This document shows, in pieces, positions 24,241 through 32,001 of a DNA stretch of 37,399 nucleotides. The notes under the pieces were generated by a model. That model was not told where the DNA came from and did no database searches. It was given only the letters and a program-made list of their open reading frames with translations. Location: contig DASYQD010000153.1 in the NCBI GenBank assembly GCA_036005845.1, positions 1 to 37,399 of the forward strand. Direction: 5' to 3'. Numbering within the stretch: the stretch's first letter is position 1; each line of letters begins with the position of its first letter. A program made the position numbers and the translations under genes. The DNA is from DASYQD01 sp036005845. GTDB lineage: Bacteria; Acidobacteriota; Thermoanaerobaculia; Multivoradales; JAIOJS01.

Positions 24241-25119
24241 ATGTCAGTCTTTACGGAGAGGTCGTTTCGTGACTATCAGGGTCGAGTCTTGGCTATTTCC
24301 CCCCTCCGGGAAGAATGTGTCACCGGGGTGGGTTACGACCTCACCATTGGCTATTGTCTTAAGGTCAACCGCCGGAGAGGGCGCATCGAAAAGGCATGGG
24401 AGGTAAATCCGGCTGACCCGGAGCTGATTAGCCTTGAGCCCGATACGTATTTGGTGGTTGTCACCAGGGAATTTGTCTATTTATCGTCAAGAGTGGCCGC
24501 GACGTTTCACAGCAAGTCATCGTTGGCAGCGCAGGCGATCTTCTTAAATTCCACCACCGCAGATCCGAATTGGGAGGGTCGCCTAATATTCCTACTGTAC
24601 AATGCTTCTGGCGCTGACGCTGAGCTTGAGTCGAACAAGACGTGCGCCACGATGGTTGTGCATAACGTAGAGAGAAGGTCGCAAGCTTTTCCGACCAACC
24701 CGCGAGTAGTGCTCACGAGATACGTGGGTCAGTTCGCTGGAGATGCTTCGGGTGCCCTGCGTTTTGTGATGGAGGTTGGGCTCGATGCCCATGAATTTCA
24801 GCGACTCCGAGACCAGGCTAAGCGCTATAGTTCACGGCCAACACCTGTGTTTGTTGCTCAGACTCTGTGGAGAAGGTATGTGACCCAGAAGGCGCTTCGG
24901 ATTGCTGTCCCCCTTGCCGTGGCCATTGCCGGGGTTGCCGTGGCCATACGGCCGCCCATCTGGCTGTTGGGTGTCGCGTTCGGTTCAGAGCGTTACATAA
25001 CGCTCGTTGGGTCGCTTGCAAGCATTGTTTCGCTGGGCCTTGCGGTTCTCGCTGTGTCACAAGCCAGACGCGACGGCAGGCTTCGAGAGGAGGCACAAGA
25101 GAAAAAGAGACTCGGGTGA
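24241..25119 (+). CDS. Membrane-anchored dCTP-deaminase/dUTPase-fold protein, catalytic Glu missing
   Basis: 292 aa. Residues 20-145 match the trimeric dCTP deaminase/dUTPase fold: GVGYDLTIG at 29-37, HSKSSLA at 90-96 (Dcd GRSSLA) and ADPNWEGRLIFLLYN at 107-121. In Dcd the last segment is DPGWSG...LEFYN, and its Glu (Glu138 in E. coli) is the general base; here that position is Leu118. Deamination is therefore unlikely, and nucleotide binding or sensing is the better guess. Two transmembrane helices follow (about 219-236 and 252-273), with a charged cytoplasmic tail (RRDGRLREEAQEKKR). I know of no standard Dcd with such an anchor. ATG 24241 has GAGGAGGG 8 nt upstream. It lies between the HAD and the phosphoribosyltransferase-like gene. 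Confidence 0.7.
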   Translation: MSVFTERSFRDYQGRVLAISPLREECVTGVGYDLTIGYCLKVNRRRGRIEKAWEVNPADPELISLEPDTYLVVVTREFVYLSSRVAATFHSKSSLAAQAIFLNSTTADPNWEGRLIFLLYNASGADAELESNKTCATMVVHNVERRSQAFPTNPRVVLTRYVGQFAGDASGALRFVMEVGLDAHEFQRLRDQAKRYSSRPTPVFVAQTLWRRYVTQKALRIAVPLAVAIAGVAVAIRPPIWLLGVAFGSERYITLVGSLASIVSLGLAVLAVSQARRDGRLREEAQEKKRLG

Positions 25120-25232
25120 GCTCGTGGGCCGTCAAATCCAGGAAGCAAGCAACCTCAGCACGATTCTGACATCGAGAGCGTTGACTTCGCGGGCACATAG
25201 GAATCTCGCGACAGCCTGAAAGGACGCAATAA

Positions 25233-26036
25233 GTGGCCGACAGTCGCCGAATCTTGCGATTCGATCGTGGCGCGGTTCCCCCTGCGATGGAGTCAACCAT
25301 CAAGCGCTGCGAGCGACAATACGCGATCGCTTTTGAGAGTATACATGTGTTTACCCGTGATTGTTTGCAGAGTCTTGGCAGAAAGCGGCGGGAGCGGGAA
25401 CATGAAGGTCGGGTGCTCATCGCGTCGCAGAGGAACGAATCAATCTCGCAGGACGTCGAGGAGTTGGGGCGAGTCGCGAACAAGGAGTCTCTGACTAGCG
25501 CGGATAGGCAGCGGTACCTAGAACTCCTAGAGACCGTCTACCGGAGGCTGCCGACGTCTCCATTGGAGTTTGAGGACTCGATGGTTGTTGCCCCGGAGCG
25601 TGAGGGAAGGATGCTCGCGGGCAGGCTGGGGTGGCTTCCCGTCGGGCGAAATGTTCACCCTGATGCCAAGCGAATGTGGTGGGAGGGAGGACTATTGGTT
25701 GGGCTTTCGGCGCTTCCCGAACTGGCGTGTGAGCGTTTCAGTCGGGTCGCTATTGTGGATGGAGCAATCGCGAGCGGGGCGACAATCATGGCGTTGATTT
25801 CGGAAGTTGTGACCAAAGGCGGTAGCGTTGAGGTGTTCTCCGTACATGCCGCACCCGAAGGAGTCCGATCCGTTATGAGCCTGGCCGACGGGGCGGGAAT
25901 TGGAGTCAGGATCGTGGTGGGGCATGTGAGCGGCCGGCTGGATGCGAAGTACTATGCGGTCAACGAGGCTGCTCAGAAATCCTATGTCGTGGGTGACCTA
26001 GGAGATACGATCGGTCCACTGGATACAATCCAGTGA
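25233..26036 (+). CDS. Uracil-phosphoribosyltransferase-like protein with novel N-terminal half
   Basis: 267 aa, cytosolic. Residues 115-265 resemble UPRT, which makes UMP from uracil and PRPP. The PRPP loop is VAIVDGAIASGAT at 172-184 (UPRT has LDPMLATGGT), followed by HAAPEG at 205-210 (UPRT AAPEG) and YVVGDLGDTIG at 251-261 (UPRT YIVPGLGDAGDRIFG). The second Gly and other loop positions differ, so activity is not certain. Residues 1-110 are mostly charged and helical (SLGRKRREREHEGR) and unfamiliar. The GTG start at 25233 has AAAGGACG upstream. Its stop overlaps the permease start by 4 nt (GTGA), indicating coupled expression: a transported base would be its natural substrate. Confidence 0.7.
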   Translation: MADSRRILRFDRGAVPPAMESTIKRCERQYAIAFESIHVFTRDCLQSLGRKRREREHEGRVLIASQRNESISQDVEELGRVANKESLTSADRQRYLELLETVYRRLPTSPLEFEDSMVVAPEREGRMLAGRLGWLPVGRNVHPDAKRMWWEGGLLVGLSALPELACERFSRVAIVDGAIASGATIMALISEVVTKGGSVEVFSVHAAPEGVRSVMSLADGAGIGVRIVVGHVSGRLDAKYYAVNEAAQKSYVVGDLGDTIGPLDTIQ

Positions 26037-27352
26037 AGACGGGCGGGCTCCTTGACCGCCTTTGTCTATTTTTTGAGGTCCAGGAGAGGGGTAGCACGCT
26101 AGGAACGGAAGTACTGGCCGGAGTCTCGACCTTCCTGGCCCTTTCATACATCTTTGTAGTGAATCCCTCGATCCTTGCCGCCGCGGGCATGAATCGAGAG
26201 GCCGTTTTTTTTGCAACTGTTGTTACGTCGGCGGCTGCAACCGCCGCAACGGGCTTGTGGGCTCGCCTGCCGTTCGCATTGGCGCCTGGCATGGAAATGA
26301 ATGCCTATCTCGCGTACTTCGTCGTAGGAAGCCTTCATGTGTCGTGGCAACGCGCGCTTGGGGCTGTCTTTTGGTCTGGAGTATTGTTTTTACTTGTAAC
26401 AGTGAGTGGTGTGCGAAAGCGTATCATTGCCTCGATTCCGGGAGGGATGAAAAAGGCCTTGAGCGTGAGCGTTGGAACTTTTATAGCGCTCGTTGGCCTG
26501 CGGGTTGCTGGTGTACTCCGATATACGGGTACTCGATTGGCCGGTTTGGGCGCGCTTCGGAGTCGCGAGACCGCCGTGCTCGGCGTTGGGCTTCTAGTAG
26601 TTGCGGTCTTGCAGAGGTTCCGAGTGCGAGCGGCCGTTCTTCTTGGTATTATTGCTGCGAGCATTGCAGCGTTTGGTCTTGGGCTGGGCGGATCTGTGCG
26701 GGGTGTGGTGGGCGGCGTCGGCGGCCCTCTTAGTGCGGTGGGGGAATTGGAGCTTGGAGGCATCCTGGATACACAGGTAGTCGCTGTGATAATTATATTA
26801 TTTGTGCTGGAGTTCTATGGAAGTGTGGCGAAGTTTATCGCCTTGTCCAGCCGCACAAGCATCACAAGTCATGGTGAATTGCCACGCCTTCAAGAGGCCC
26901 TAATGATCGATGGTGCTGCGAGTGCGGCAGGTGGCGTTCTGGGGACTAGTAGTGTTACGGCGTACGTGGAGAGCAGCGTTGGAATCAATATTGGCGGCCG
27001 AACTGGAATGACAGCGGTCATGTGCGCGATCCTGATGCTCGCCTGCCTCCCACTGGCGTGGTTGCTGCGATTGACTCCAGCGGTCGCGACCGCGGGTGGA
27101 CTCGTGTATGTTGGTTTTGCGCTGCTGCCAAAGCTGTCAGACTTGCGGTCTTACTCGTGGGTCGATGGCCTTTCGATTGTTGTGATGCAGGCTTTGGTGG
27201 TTTGGACGTTTGCGCTGGATAAAGCGCTGTTCGGCGCTTTCCTGGTTTATTCGATAGGAGAGTTGTTGTCGCGACGACGAGTGAACCCGTATCTTCTCGT
27301 GTCGACGTTGCTGCTTGCGCTCGGCGTCGGATTGCAGGTGTTTGGTGGGTGA
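26033..27352 (+). CDS. NCS2-family nucleobase permease, AzgA-like
   Basis: 439 aa, 12-14 hydrophobic segments, inner membrane. AzgA-type signatures are present: FVVNPSILAAAGM near 40-52, LPFALAPGMEMNAYLAY near 80-96 and VLGTSSVTAYVESSVGINIG near 302-321, the last carrying the substrate-binding Glu region. Characterised AzgA members import adenine, guanine or hypoxanthine with protons; relatives take uracil or xanthine, so specificity is open. Translationally coupled to the upstream UPRT-like gene. Codon use is much less GC-biased than in the flanking chromosome (for example ATT, GTT and TTT clusters), supporting recent acquisition. Confidence 0.88.
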   Translation: MKTGGLLDRLCLFFEVQERGSTLGTEVLAGVSTFLALSYIFVVNPSILAAAGMNREAVFFATVVTSAAATAATGLWARLPFALAPGMEMNAYLAYFVVGSLHVSWQRALGAVFWSGVLFLLVTVSGVRKRIIASIPGGMKKALSVSVGTFIALVGLRVAGVLRYTGTRLAGLGALRSRETAVLGVGLLVVAVLQRFRVRAAVLLGIIAASIAAFGLGLGGSVRGVVGGVGGPLSAVGELELGGILDTQVVAVIIILFVLEFYGSVAKFIALSSRTSITSHGELPRLQEALMIDGAASAAGGVLGTSSVTAYVESSVGINIGGRTGMTAVMCAILMLACLPLAWLLRLTPAVATAGGLVYVGFALLPKLSDLRSYSWVDGLSIVVMQALVVWTFALDKALFGAFLVYSIGELLSRRRVNPYLLVSTLLLALGVGLQVFGG

Positions 27353-27741
27353 GCCGCGCGCGGCAAGCTTTCGAAGCGGGTTAGCCTGATGGAACACCGA
27401 GGGTGGGTCTCCTGGAGAGGTGTCCGTGATGTGAAGGTTTGGGAGGTCAGATCGGCCGGCGGAGACTGGGGGGCCAAGCGGCCATGGACCGGTCGGCATC
27501 ACCTTGACCAGGCGTTCTTGCCGCTGGCGCGGCATTGTTTGGGCCGCGGCGGGCCCGTCATCGCGTTACGGAGGTCGCAGCCGAGTCCTTGCGCTCCGCG
27601 GCCGCAGCCGGCGCCGTGCAGCTCGCGTAGCTGTGCCGCCAGCTCGCCGGCGCGCTTTGCCTGACCGGCCAAGTGGGCGGCTCGCGGCTGCGCCGGCGAC
27701 GCTGTTGAAGCGGCGCGGCGCGGCGCCGAGCGCCGCGCCGC
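27353..27741. other. Right junction of the island, no recognisable gene
   Basis: Composition returns from mixed to very GC-rich across this stretch. No open frame on either strand shows familiar sequence. It ends in a GC-only hairpin directly abutting the xth fragment. Confidence 0.4.
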
Positions 27742-27742
27742 G
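27714..27742. repeat. 12-bp GC-only inverted repeat at the island/xth-fragment boundary
   Basis: CGCGGCGCGGCG (27714-27725) and CGCCGCGCCGCG (27731-27742) are perfect inverted repeats around CCGAG. The homology to xth begins within a base of the right arm's end. Confidence 0.6.
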
Positions 27743-27951
27743 TCGGCCGGAAGCTCGACCCCGACAACGACGAGCTCTTCACCTGGTGGGCCCCGTGGCG
27801 CAACCTGCGCCAGGGCAACATCGGTTGGCGCATCGACTACGTGACGGCGAGCGAAGCGCTCGCGGCGCGCGCCACCTCGGTGGTCGTGCAGCGCGAAGTG
27901 GGCAGCAGCGACCACGGGCCGGTGGTCGTCACCTTCGACGACGCTCCCTAG
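27742..27951 (+). pseudogene. xth: 3' fragment of a second exonuclease III gene
   Basis: 70 codons (VGRKLDPDNDELFTWW to VVVTFDDAP, then TAG) in direct orientation, exactly as long as the matching end of the intact gene (22863-23072). About 25 of 210 bases differ by hand count, mostly at third positions, so the fragment evolved as a working gene before truncation and likely comes from another strain or species. No start or N-terminal domain remains. Confidence 0.85.
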
Positions 27952-28024
27952 CCCCGGCGCGAGTCGCGCGCGGCCCCCGACGACGGCGATGAGCAGCGAG
28001 CGGCGCGAATGACGCGTACCGCCC

Positions 28025-29659
28025 ATGAAGCACGCGCATGCCACGGCTCGTCGTTGGGCAGCGAGCAGGACAGCGGTCCGCATCGGGTGCCTGCTGTGGG
28101 CGCTCGCGGCGCCGCTAGGTGCGCAGCTCACGACGCTCGGTCTCACCACCGAAGGCGCGCAGTGGCTCGACAACGACTACCCGATCGACTCGGAGAGGGC
28201 CGACGGCCGTTTCGGAGAGGCTCTGGCCGTCGGCGACTTCAACGGCGACGGTGTCGATGACCTCGCCACCGGCATTCCCAACGACTTCGCCATCGTGCGC
28301 GCCGGGGCCGTGCTCGTCCGCTACGGCAAGCGACAAAGTGCGCGCCTCGAGCCGCAACAGGACGCCGACTTGATCCGCCAGAGCCTGGACGTGGCGCAGA
28401 GCGGCGACCGCTTCGGTCATGCGCTGGCGGCGGGGGATTTCGACGGCGACGGGTTCGATGACTTGGCGGTCGGTGTGCCGTTGCAGGGCGCGTCGAATCG
28501 CGGCGCGGTGGTGATCTACCACGGTTCGATCCTCGGCTTGAACCCCAACGAGTACGAGGCGCTCGACGAGCTCCTCGCCGGCGGCGCCGCTCACGTCTGC
28601 ACTGGCGGTGGCGACAGCGACGGCGGCTTCTTCGGCGACGCGCTCGCCGCCGGCAACTTCGACGGCGATGCGTACGACGACCTCGCCATCGGCGCGTCCA
28701 ACGCGTGCGAGAGCCACGACTCGCAGCGCCACGGCGGCGCGGTGTACGTGGCGCACGGCACTGCGCAGGGACTCGAGCCCTTCTACGGCTACCGCATCTC
28801 GCAGGACTCGCCGGGGATCTTCGATACCGTCGAGAACGGGGACAGCTTCGGCAGGTCGCTCGCCGTCGGCGACTTCGACGCCGATGGGTTTGACGACCTG
28901 GCGACCGGCGTGCCGTGGGAAAACGCGGCGACTGGCGCCGTCGAGATCATCATGGGCAGCCCGTGGGGCCTGATCTTCGCCGACAGCGCCTTCTGGTTGC
29001 CCGGCGCGTTGGGCGAGATGCCGGAGAACAACGACGAGCTCGGCTGGGCCCTCGGCGCCGGCGACTTCGACGGCGACGGCTACGACGATCTCGCCATCGG
29101 CTCGCCGTTCGAGGACCTCGGCCCCGGCACTTCGGATACCGGCTCGATCGACGTTGCCTACGGCGGCGCGGACGGCTTCGACCTCTCGCGCACCGACCAC
29201 TTGGCGCAGAGCACCATCTACGGCAACCCCGCCCACGACGGTGCCGGCGATTACTTCGGCTGGGCGTTCGCCGTCGGCGACTTCGACGCCGACGGCCGCG
29301 ACGATCTCGCTATCGGCCACTACCTGGACGACTGGGCGGGGCCCGACCTCGGCGCGGTGACCCTCCTCATGGGCGCCGTTCCCACCATCGGCAGCTCGAC
29401 GCGCCACTACCTGGTGGGCGTGGGCTGGGAGGGCGTTCCCGGCGACGCCTCGCAGCCCGGACAGCACGCCGGGACGGCGCTCGCCGCCGGCGACTTCGAC
29501 GGCTCGGGGCGTCCCGACCTCGCCATCGGTGTGCCGCGCTACGACCTCGGCTCACAGGTCGACGCCGGCGCCGACGTCGTGCTCTACAGCGAACGGAAGC
29601 TCTTCGCGGACGCGTTCGAGAGCGGCTTCCTGGCGAGCTGGTCGGCAATCTTCCACTGA
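28025..29659 (+). CDS. Secreted FG-GAP repeat (integrin-like beta-propeller) protein
   Basis: 544 aa. A signal peptide (about 1-33, ending APLGA) is followed by seven FG-GAP repeats, each of the form FGxALAxGDFDGDGxDDLAxGxP, with the Ca-binding loop DxDxDG; the seventh is degenerate (DFDGSGRPDLAIG). Seven repeats would close one seven-bladed propeller, as in integrin alpha heads, suggesting an extracellular binding role. The C-terminus ends LFADAFESGFLASWS, a short FESG-type tail seen on secreted proteins of several Gram-negative groups. It ends 2 bp before the stop of the convergent kinase. Confidence 0.88.
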   Translation: MKHAHATARRWAASRTAVRIGCLLWALAAPLGAQLTTLGLTTEGAQWLDNDYPIDSERADGRFGEALAVGDFNGDGVDDLATGIPNDFAIVRAGAVLVRYGKRQSARLEPQQDADLIRQSLDVAQSGDRFGHALAAGDFDGDGFDDLAVGVPLQGASNRGAVVIYHGSILGLNPNEYEALDELLAGGAAHVCTGGGDSDGGFFGDALAAGNFDGDAYDDLAIGASNACESHDSQRHGGAVYVAHGTAQGLEPFYGYRISQDSPGIFDTVENGDSFGRSLAVGDFDADGFDDLATGVPWENAATGAVEIIMGSPWGLIFADSAFWLPGALGEMPENNDELGWALGAGDFDGDGYDDLAIGSPFEDLGPGTSDTGSIDVAYGGADGFDLSRTDHLAQSTIYGNPAHDGAGDYFGWAFAVGDFDADGRDDLAIGHYLDDWAGPDLGAVTLLMGAVPTIGSSTRHYLVGVGWEGVPGDASQPGQHAGTALAAGDFDGSGRPDLAIGVPRYDLGSQVDAGADVVLYSERKLFADAFESGFLASWSAIFH

Positions 29660-29661
29660 AG

Positions 29662-32001
29662 CTATCGCAAGGTCGCGAGCTCGGCGCGCAGGTCGGGAAG
29701 GCCGACGCAGCGCAGCAGCGCGGCGAAGCGCAGGTCGCCGCGCAGCGGGTCGTAGGCGGGCTCGACGGCGAGGTTGACGAGCCCGGCGGCGCGCTCGTCG
29801 CAGGCGCGGCGGAGCCAGTCGAAGGCGAGGTCGGTCTCGCCGAGGCCGACGTAGATGGCGGCGATGTCGTCGGCCGCGATGTAGCTGCCTGCCGCGCGTT
29901 CGTGCTGCAGCTCGGCGAGCAGCGCCCGCGCTTCGCGGATCCGGCCCGCGCGCGCGTAGAGGCGGCCGAGCGGTCCGCGCACGCGGCTGGTGCCGGCGAA
30001 GATGGGTGCCGCGCGCTCGAGGTCGGCGATCGCCGCCGCGTAATCGCCCTGCTGCTCGTGTGTCATCGCGAGGAGCGGGCGCGCGTTGGGGTGGTCGGGG
30101 TTGAGCTCCAGCGCCTTGCCGTACTGCTCGGCGGCGGCGTCGAGCCGGCGCGACAGGTGGTAGTGCTCGCCGAGGTGGATGCCGAGCATCACCGAGGCGG
30201 GATCGACGTCGAGCGCGCGCGAGCTGTCGGCCGCCGAGTCGTCGAACCGTCCGAGGGCGAGGAAGAGGTGCGAGCGCGCGTGCAGTGCCGCGGTGTTGGC
30301 GGGGTCGAGCGCCACCGCGCGATCGAGCTCGCGCTCGGCGCCGGCCCAGTCCCAGTCGAACTGCATGAGCACCTGCCCGAGCGCCGCGTGCGCCTCCGAG
30401 ACGTTCGGGCCGGTCTCCACCGCATGCGTCGCCGCTGCCTTCGCGGGCTCGCGCGCGGCAAGCGGCGCGACGCGCTTGTTGTAGGCGCTGGCGAGGGTGC
30501 TGTGGACGTCGGCCAGGCCCGCGTAGGCAACGGCATAGCGCGGATCGCGGGCGATCGCCTCCCCGAAATACTGGATCGCCTTGCCGAGCGCGGCGGCGGT
30601 GCGCTCGTTGGAGAGGTAGCGGCCGCGCAGGTAGAGGCGGTAGGCCTCGGGATCGGTGGTGTTGCGGGCGGCCGACGGCACGCGATCGCGCGCGCTCTGC
30701 TGCGCGGCGACCTTCGCCGAGGCGCGCGCCAGCTCGGCGCGACGGTACGCGATGGCAGATATCGTGAGAGCGGCGGCGGCCACCAGCAACGCCGCCGCGA
30801 CCGCCAGCTTGCCGCGGTGGCGTTGCAGCAGCCGCGCGGCGCGATAGCGGCGTCCGCCCTGGCGCGCTTCCACCGGCCGGCCGGCGAGGTAGCGACGCAG
30901 GTCCGCGGCGAAGGCGCCGGCATCGGGGTAGCGGGCGGCGGGCTCCTTGCGCAATGCGCGCAGACAGATCGCGTCGAGGTCGCGGTCCAGGCGGCGTGGG
31001 CGCGCCTCGGCAGGCGCGATACCTTCGATGGCGACGCCGCCCGCGTCGCGGCTCGCGGGCCGTCGCCAGGCGCTGCTCGGCGGCACCGGATCGCTCTCCA
31101 GCACCGCCTGCGCCAGCGCCGCCGAGCCCGCCGCCGCGGCGAACGGCCGCCGGTCGGCGAGCAGCTCGTAGAGCAGCACGCCCAGCGAGAAGACGTCCGA
31201 CGCCGGCGTCACCGGCTCGCCGCGGAACTGTTCGGGGCTGGCGTAGGCGGGAGTGAGCACCCGCGCCTGCGTGCGCGTGATCTCCCCGCCGTCCTGTGCC
31301 TCGGGATCGACGAGCTTCGAGATGCCGAAGTCGAGCAGGCGCGGCCGGCCGTCGCCGCCGACGAGCAGGTTGGAGGGCTTGAGGTCGCGGTGGACGATGC
31401 CGCGGGCGTGCGCGTGCTGGACGGCGTCGAGCGCCGCGGCGAAGAGCTCGACGCGCTCGCGCACGCCGAGCCCGCGGCTCCGGACGTGGGCGATGAGGTC
31501 GTCGCCCTCGACGTGCTCGAGGGCGAGGAACCAGGTGCCGTCGGCGGCGCGGCCGCCGTCGAGGAAGCGGGCGATACCGGAGTGCTGCAGCGAGGCGAGG
31601 ATGCGCACCTCGTCGCGGAAGCGCCGGACGGTGTCGCCGTCGTGCCCCGGGCGGTCGATCACCTTGAGCGCCACGGTGCGCCGGAAGTCCGGCGTCTCCT
31701 CTTCGGCGAGGAAGACGCGGCCCATGCCGCCACGGCCGAGCTCGCGCAGCACGCGGTAGGCACCGATGCGTTCGGGCAGCGGCAGATCGTCCGCCGGCTC
31801 GTCGTCGTGCTCGTCGCTCTCCCACCCGTGCCAGGGCGTGCGATCGAGCGGCGAGACCTCCCGCTCGGCGGCGGCGAGCAGGCGGTCCAATCGATCGGCG
31901 AGCGGCGCGTCCTCGGCGCGGAGGCCGTCGAGCAGCTTCGCCCGTTCGTCCGCCGGCAGCTCCCGCGCCCGCGCGAAGAGGTCCTGCAGCGAGCCGCTCA
32001 C
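29662..32001 (-). CDS. Membrane Ser/Thr protein kinase with extracytoplasmic TPR domain
   Basis: 779 aa. Kinase domain about 80-360: glycine loop GRGGMGRV (89-96), VALK with Lys113, HRDLKPSN (204-211) and DFG (224-226), all catalytic residues kept (PknB-like). One transmembrane helix near 395-415 (LAVAAALLVAAAALTISAI) separates it from a C-terminal TPR array (about 450-760; repeated AxxYGKALELNPDHPNA-type units). The outer TPR part probably senses or scaffolds. The N-terminal 80 residues resemble the short helical region found in kinases paired with ECF sigma factors. The GTG start at 32001 overlaps the sigma-factor stop by 4 nt (GTGA). Confidence 0.92.
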   Translation of the reverse strand: MSGSLQDLFARARELPADERAKLLDGLRAEDAPLADRLDRLLAAAEREVSPLDRTPWHGWESDEHDDEPADDLPLPERIGAYRVLRELGRGGMGRVFLAEEETPDFRRTVALKVIDRPGHDGDTVRRFRDEVRILASLQHSGIARFLDGGRAADGTWFLALEHVEGDDLIAHVRSRGLGVRERVELFAAALDAVQHAHARGIVHRDLKPSNLLVGGDGRPRLLDFGISKLVDPEAQDGGEITRTQARVLTPAYASPEQFRGEPVTPASDVFSLGVLLYELLADRRPFAAAAGSAALAQAVLESDPVPPSSAWRRPASRDAGGVAIEGIAPAEARPRRLDRDLDAICLRALRKEPAARYPDAGAFAADLRRYLAGRPVEARQGGRRYRAARLLQRHRGKLAVAAALLVAAAALTISAIAYRRAELARASAKVAAQQSARDRVPSAARNTTDPEAYRLYLRGRYLSNERTAAALGKAIQYFGEAIARDPRYAVAYAGLADVHSTLASAYNKRVAPLAAREPAKAAATHAVETGPNVSEAHAALGQVLMQFDWDWAGAERELDRAVALDPANTAALHARSHLFLALGRFDDSAADSSRALDVDPASVMLGIHLGEHYHLSRRLDAAAEQYGKALELNPDHPNARPLLAMTHEQQGDYAAAIADLERAAPIFAGTSRVRGPLGRLYARAGRIREARALLAELQHERAAGSYIAADDIAAIYVGLGETDLAFDWLRRACDERAAGLVNLAVEPAYDPLRGDLRFAALLRCVGLPDLRAELATLR

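Larger units (their letters stand above)
23073..27741 (+). mobile_element. Genomic island at the 3' end of xth (no integrase seen)
   Basis: The block between the two copies of the xth 3' end has clearly lower GC and different codon use (many NNT/NNA codons) from 23100 to about 27350 than the rest of the window. It holds four same-strand genes for nucleobase and nucleotide handling. Direct 210-bp repeats at 22863-23072 and 27742-27951 are of the kind left by insertion at a gene's 3' end or by recombination between xth alleles. There is no integrase, transposase or tRNA in it, so mobility is inferred from composition and flanks only. Confidence 0.6.

Noticed and set aside
27499..28173. 224-codon minus-strand open frame across the right island junction
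   Set aside because: It runs antisense through the xth fragment and contains no recognisable protein sequence.
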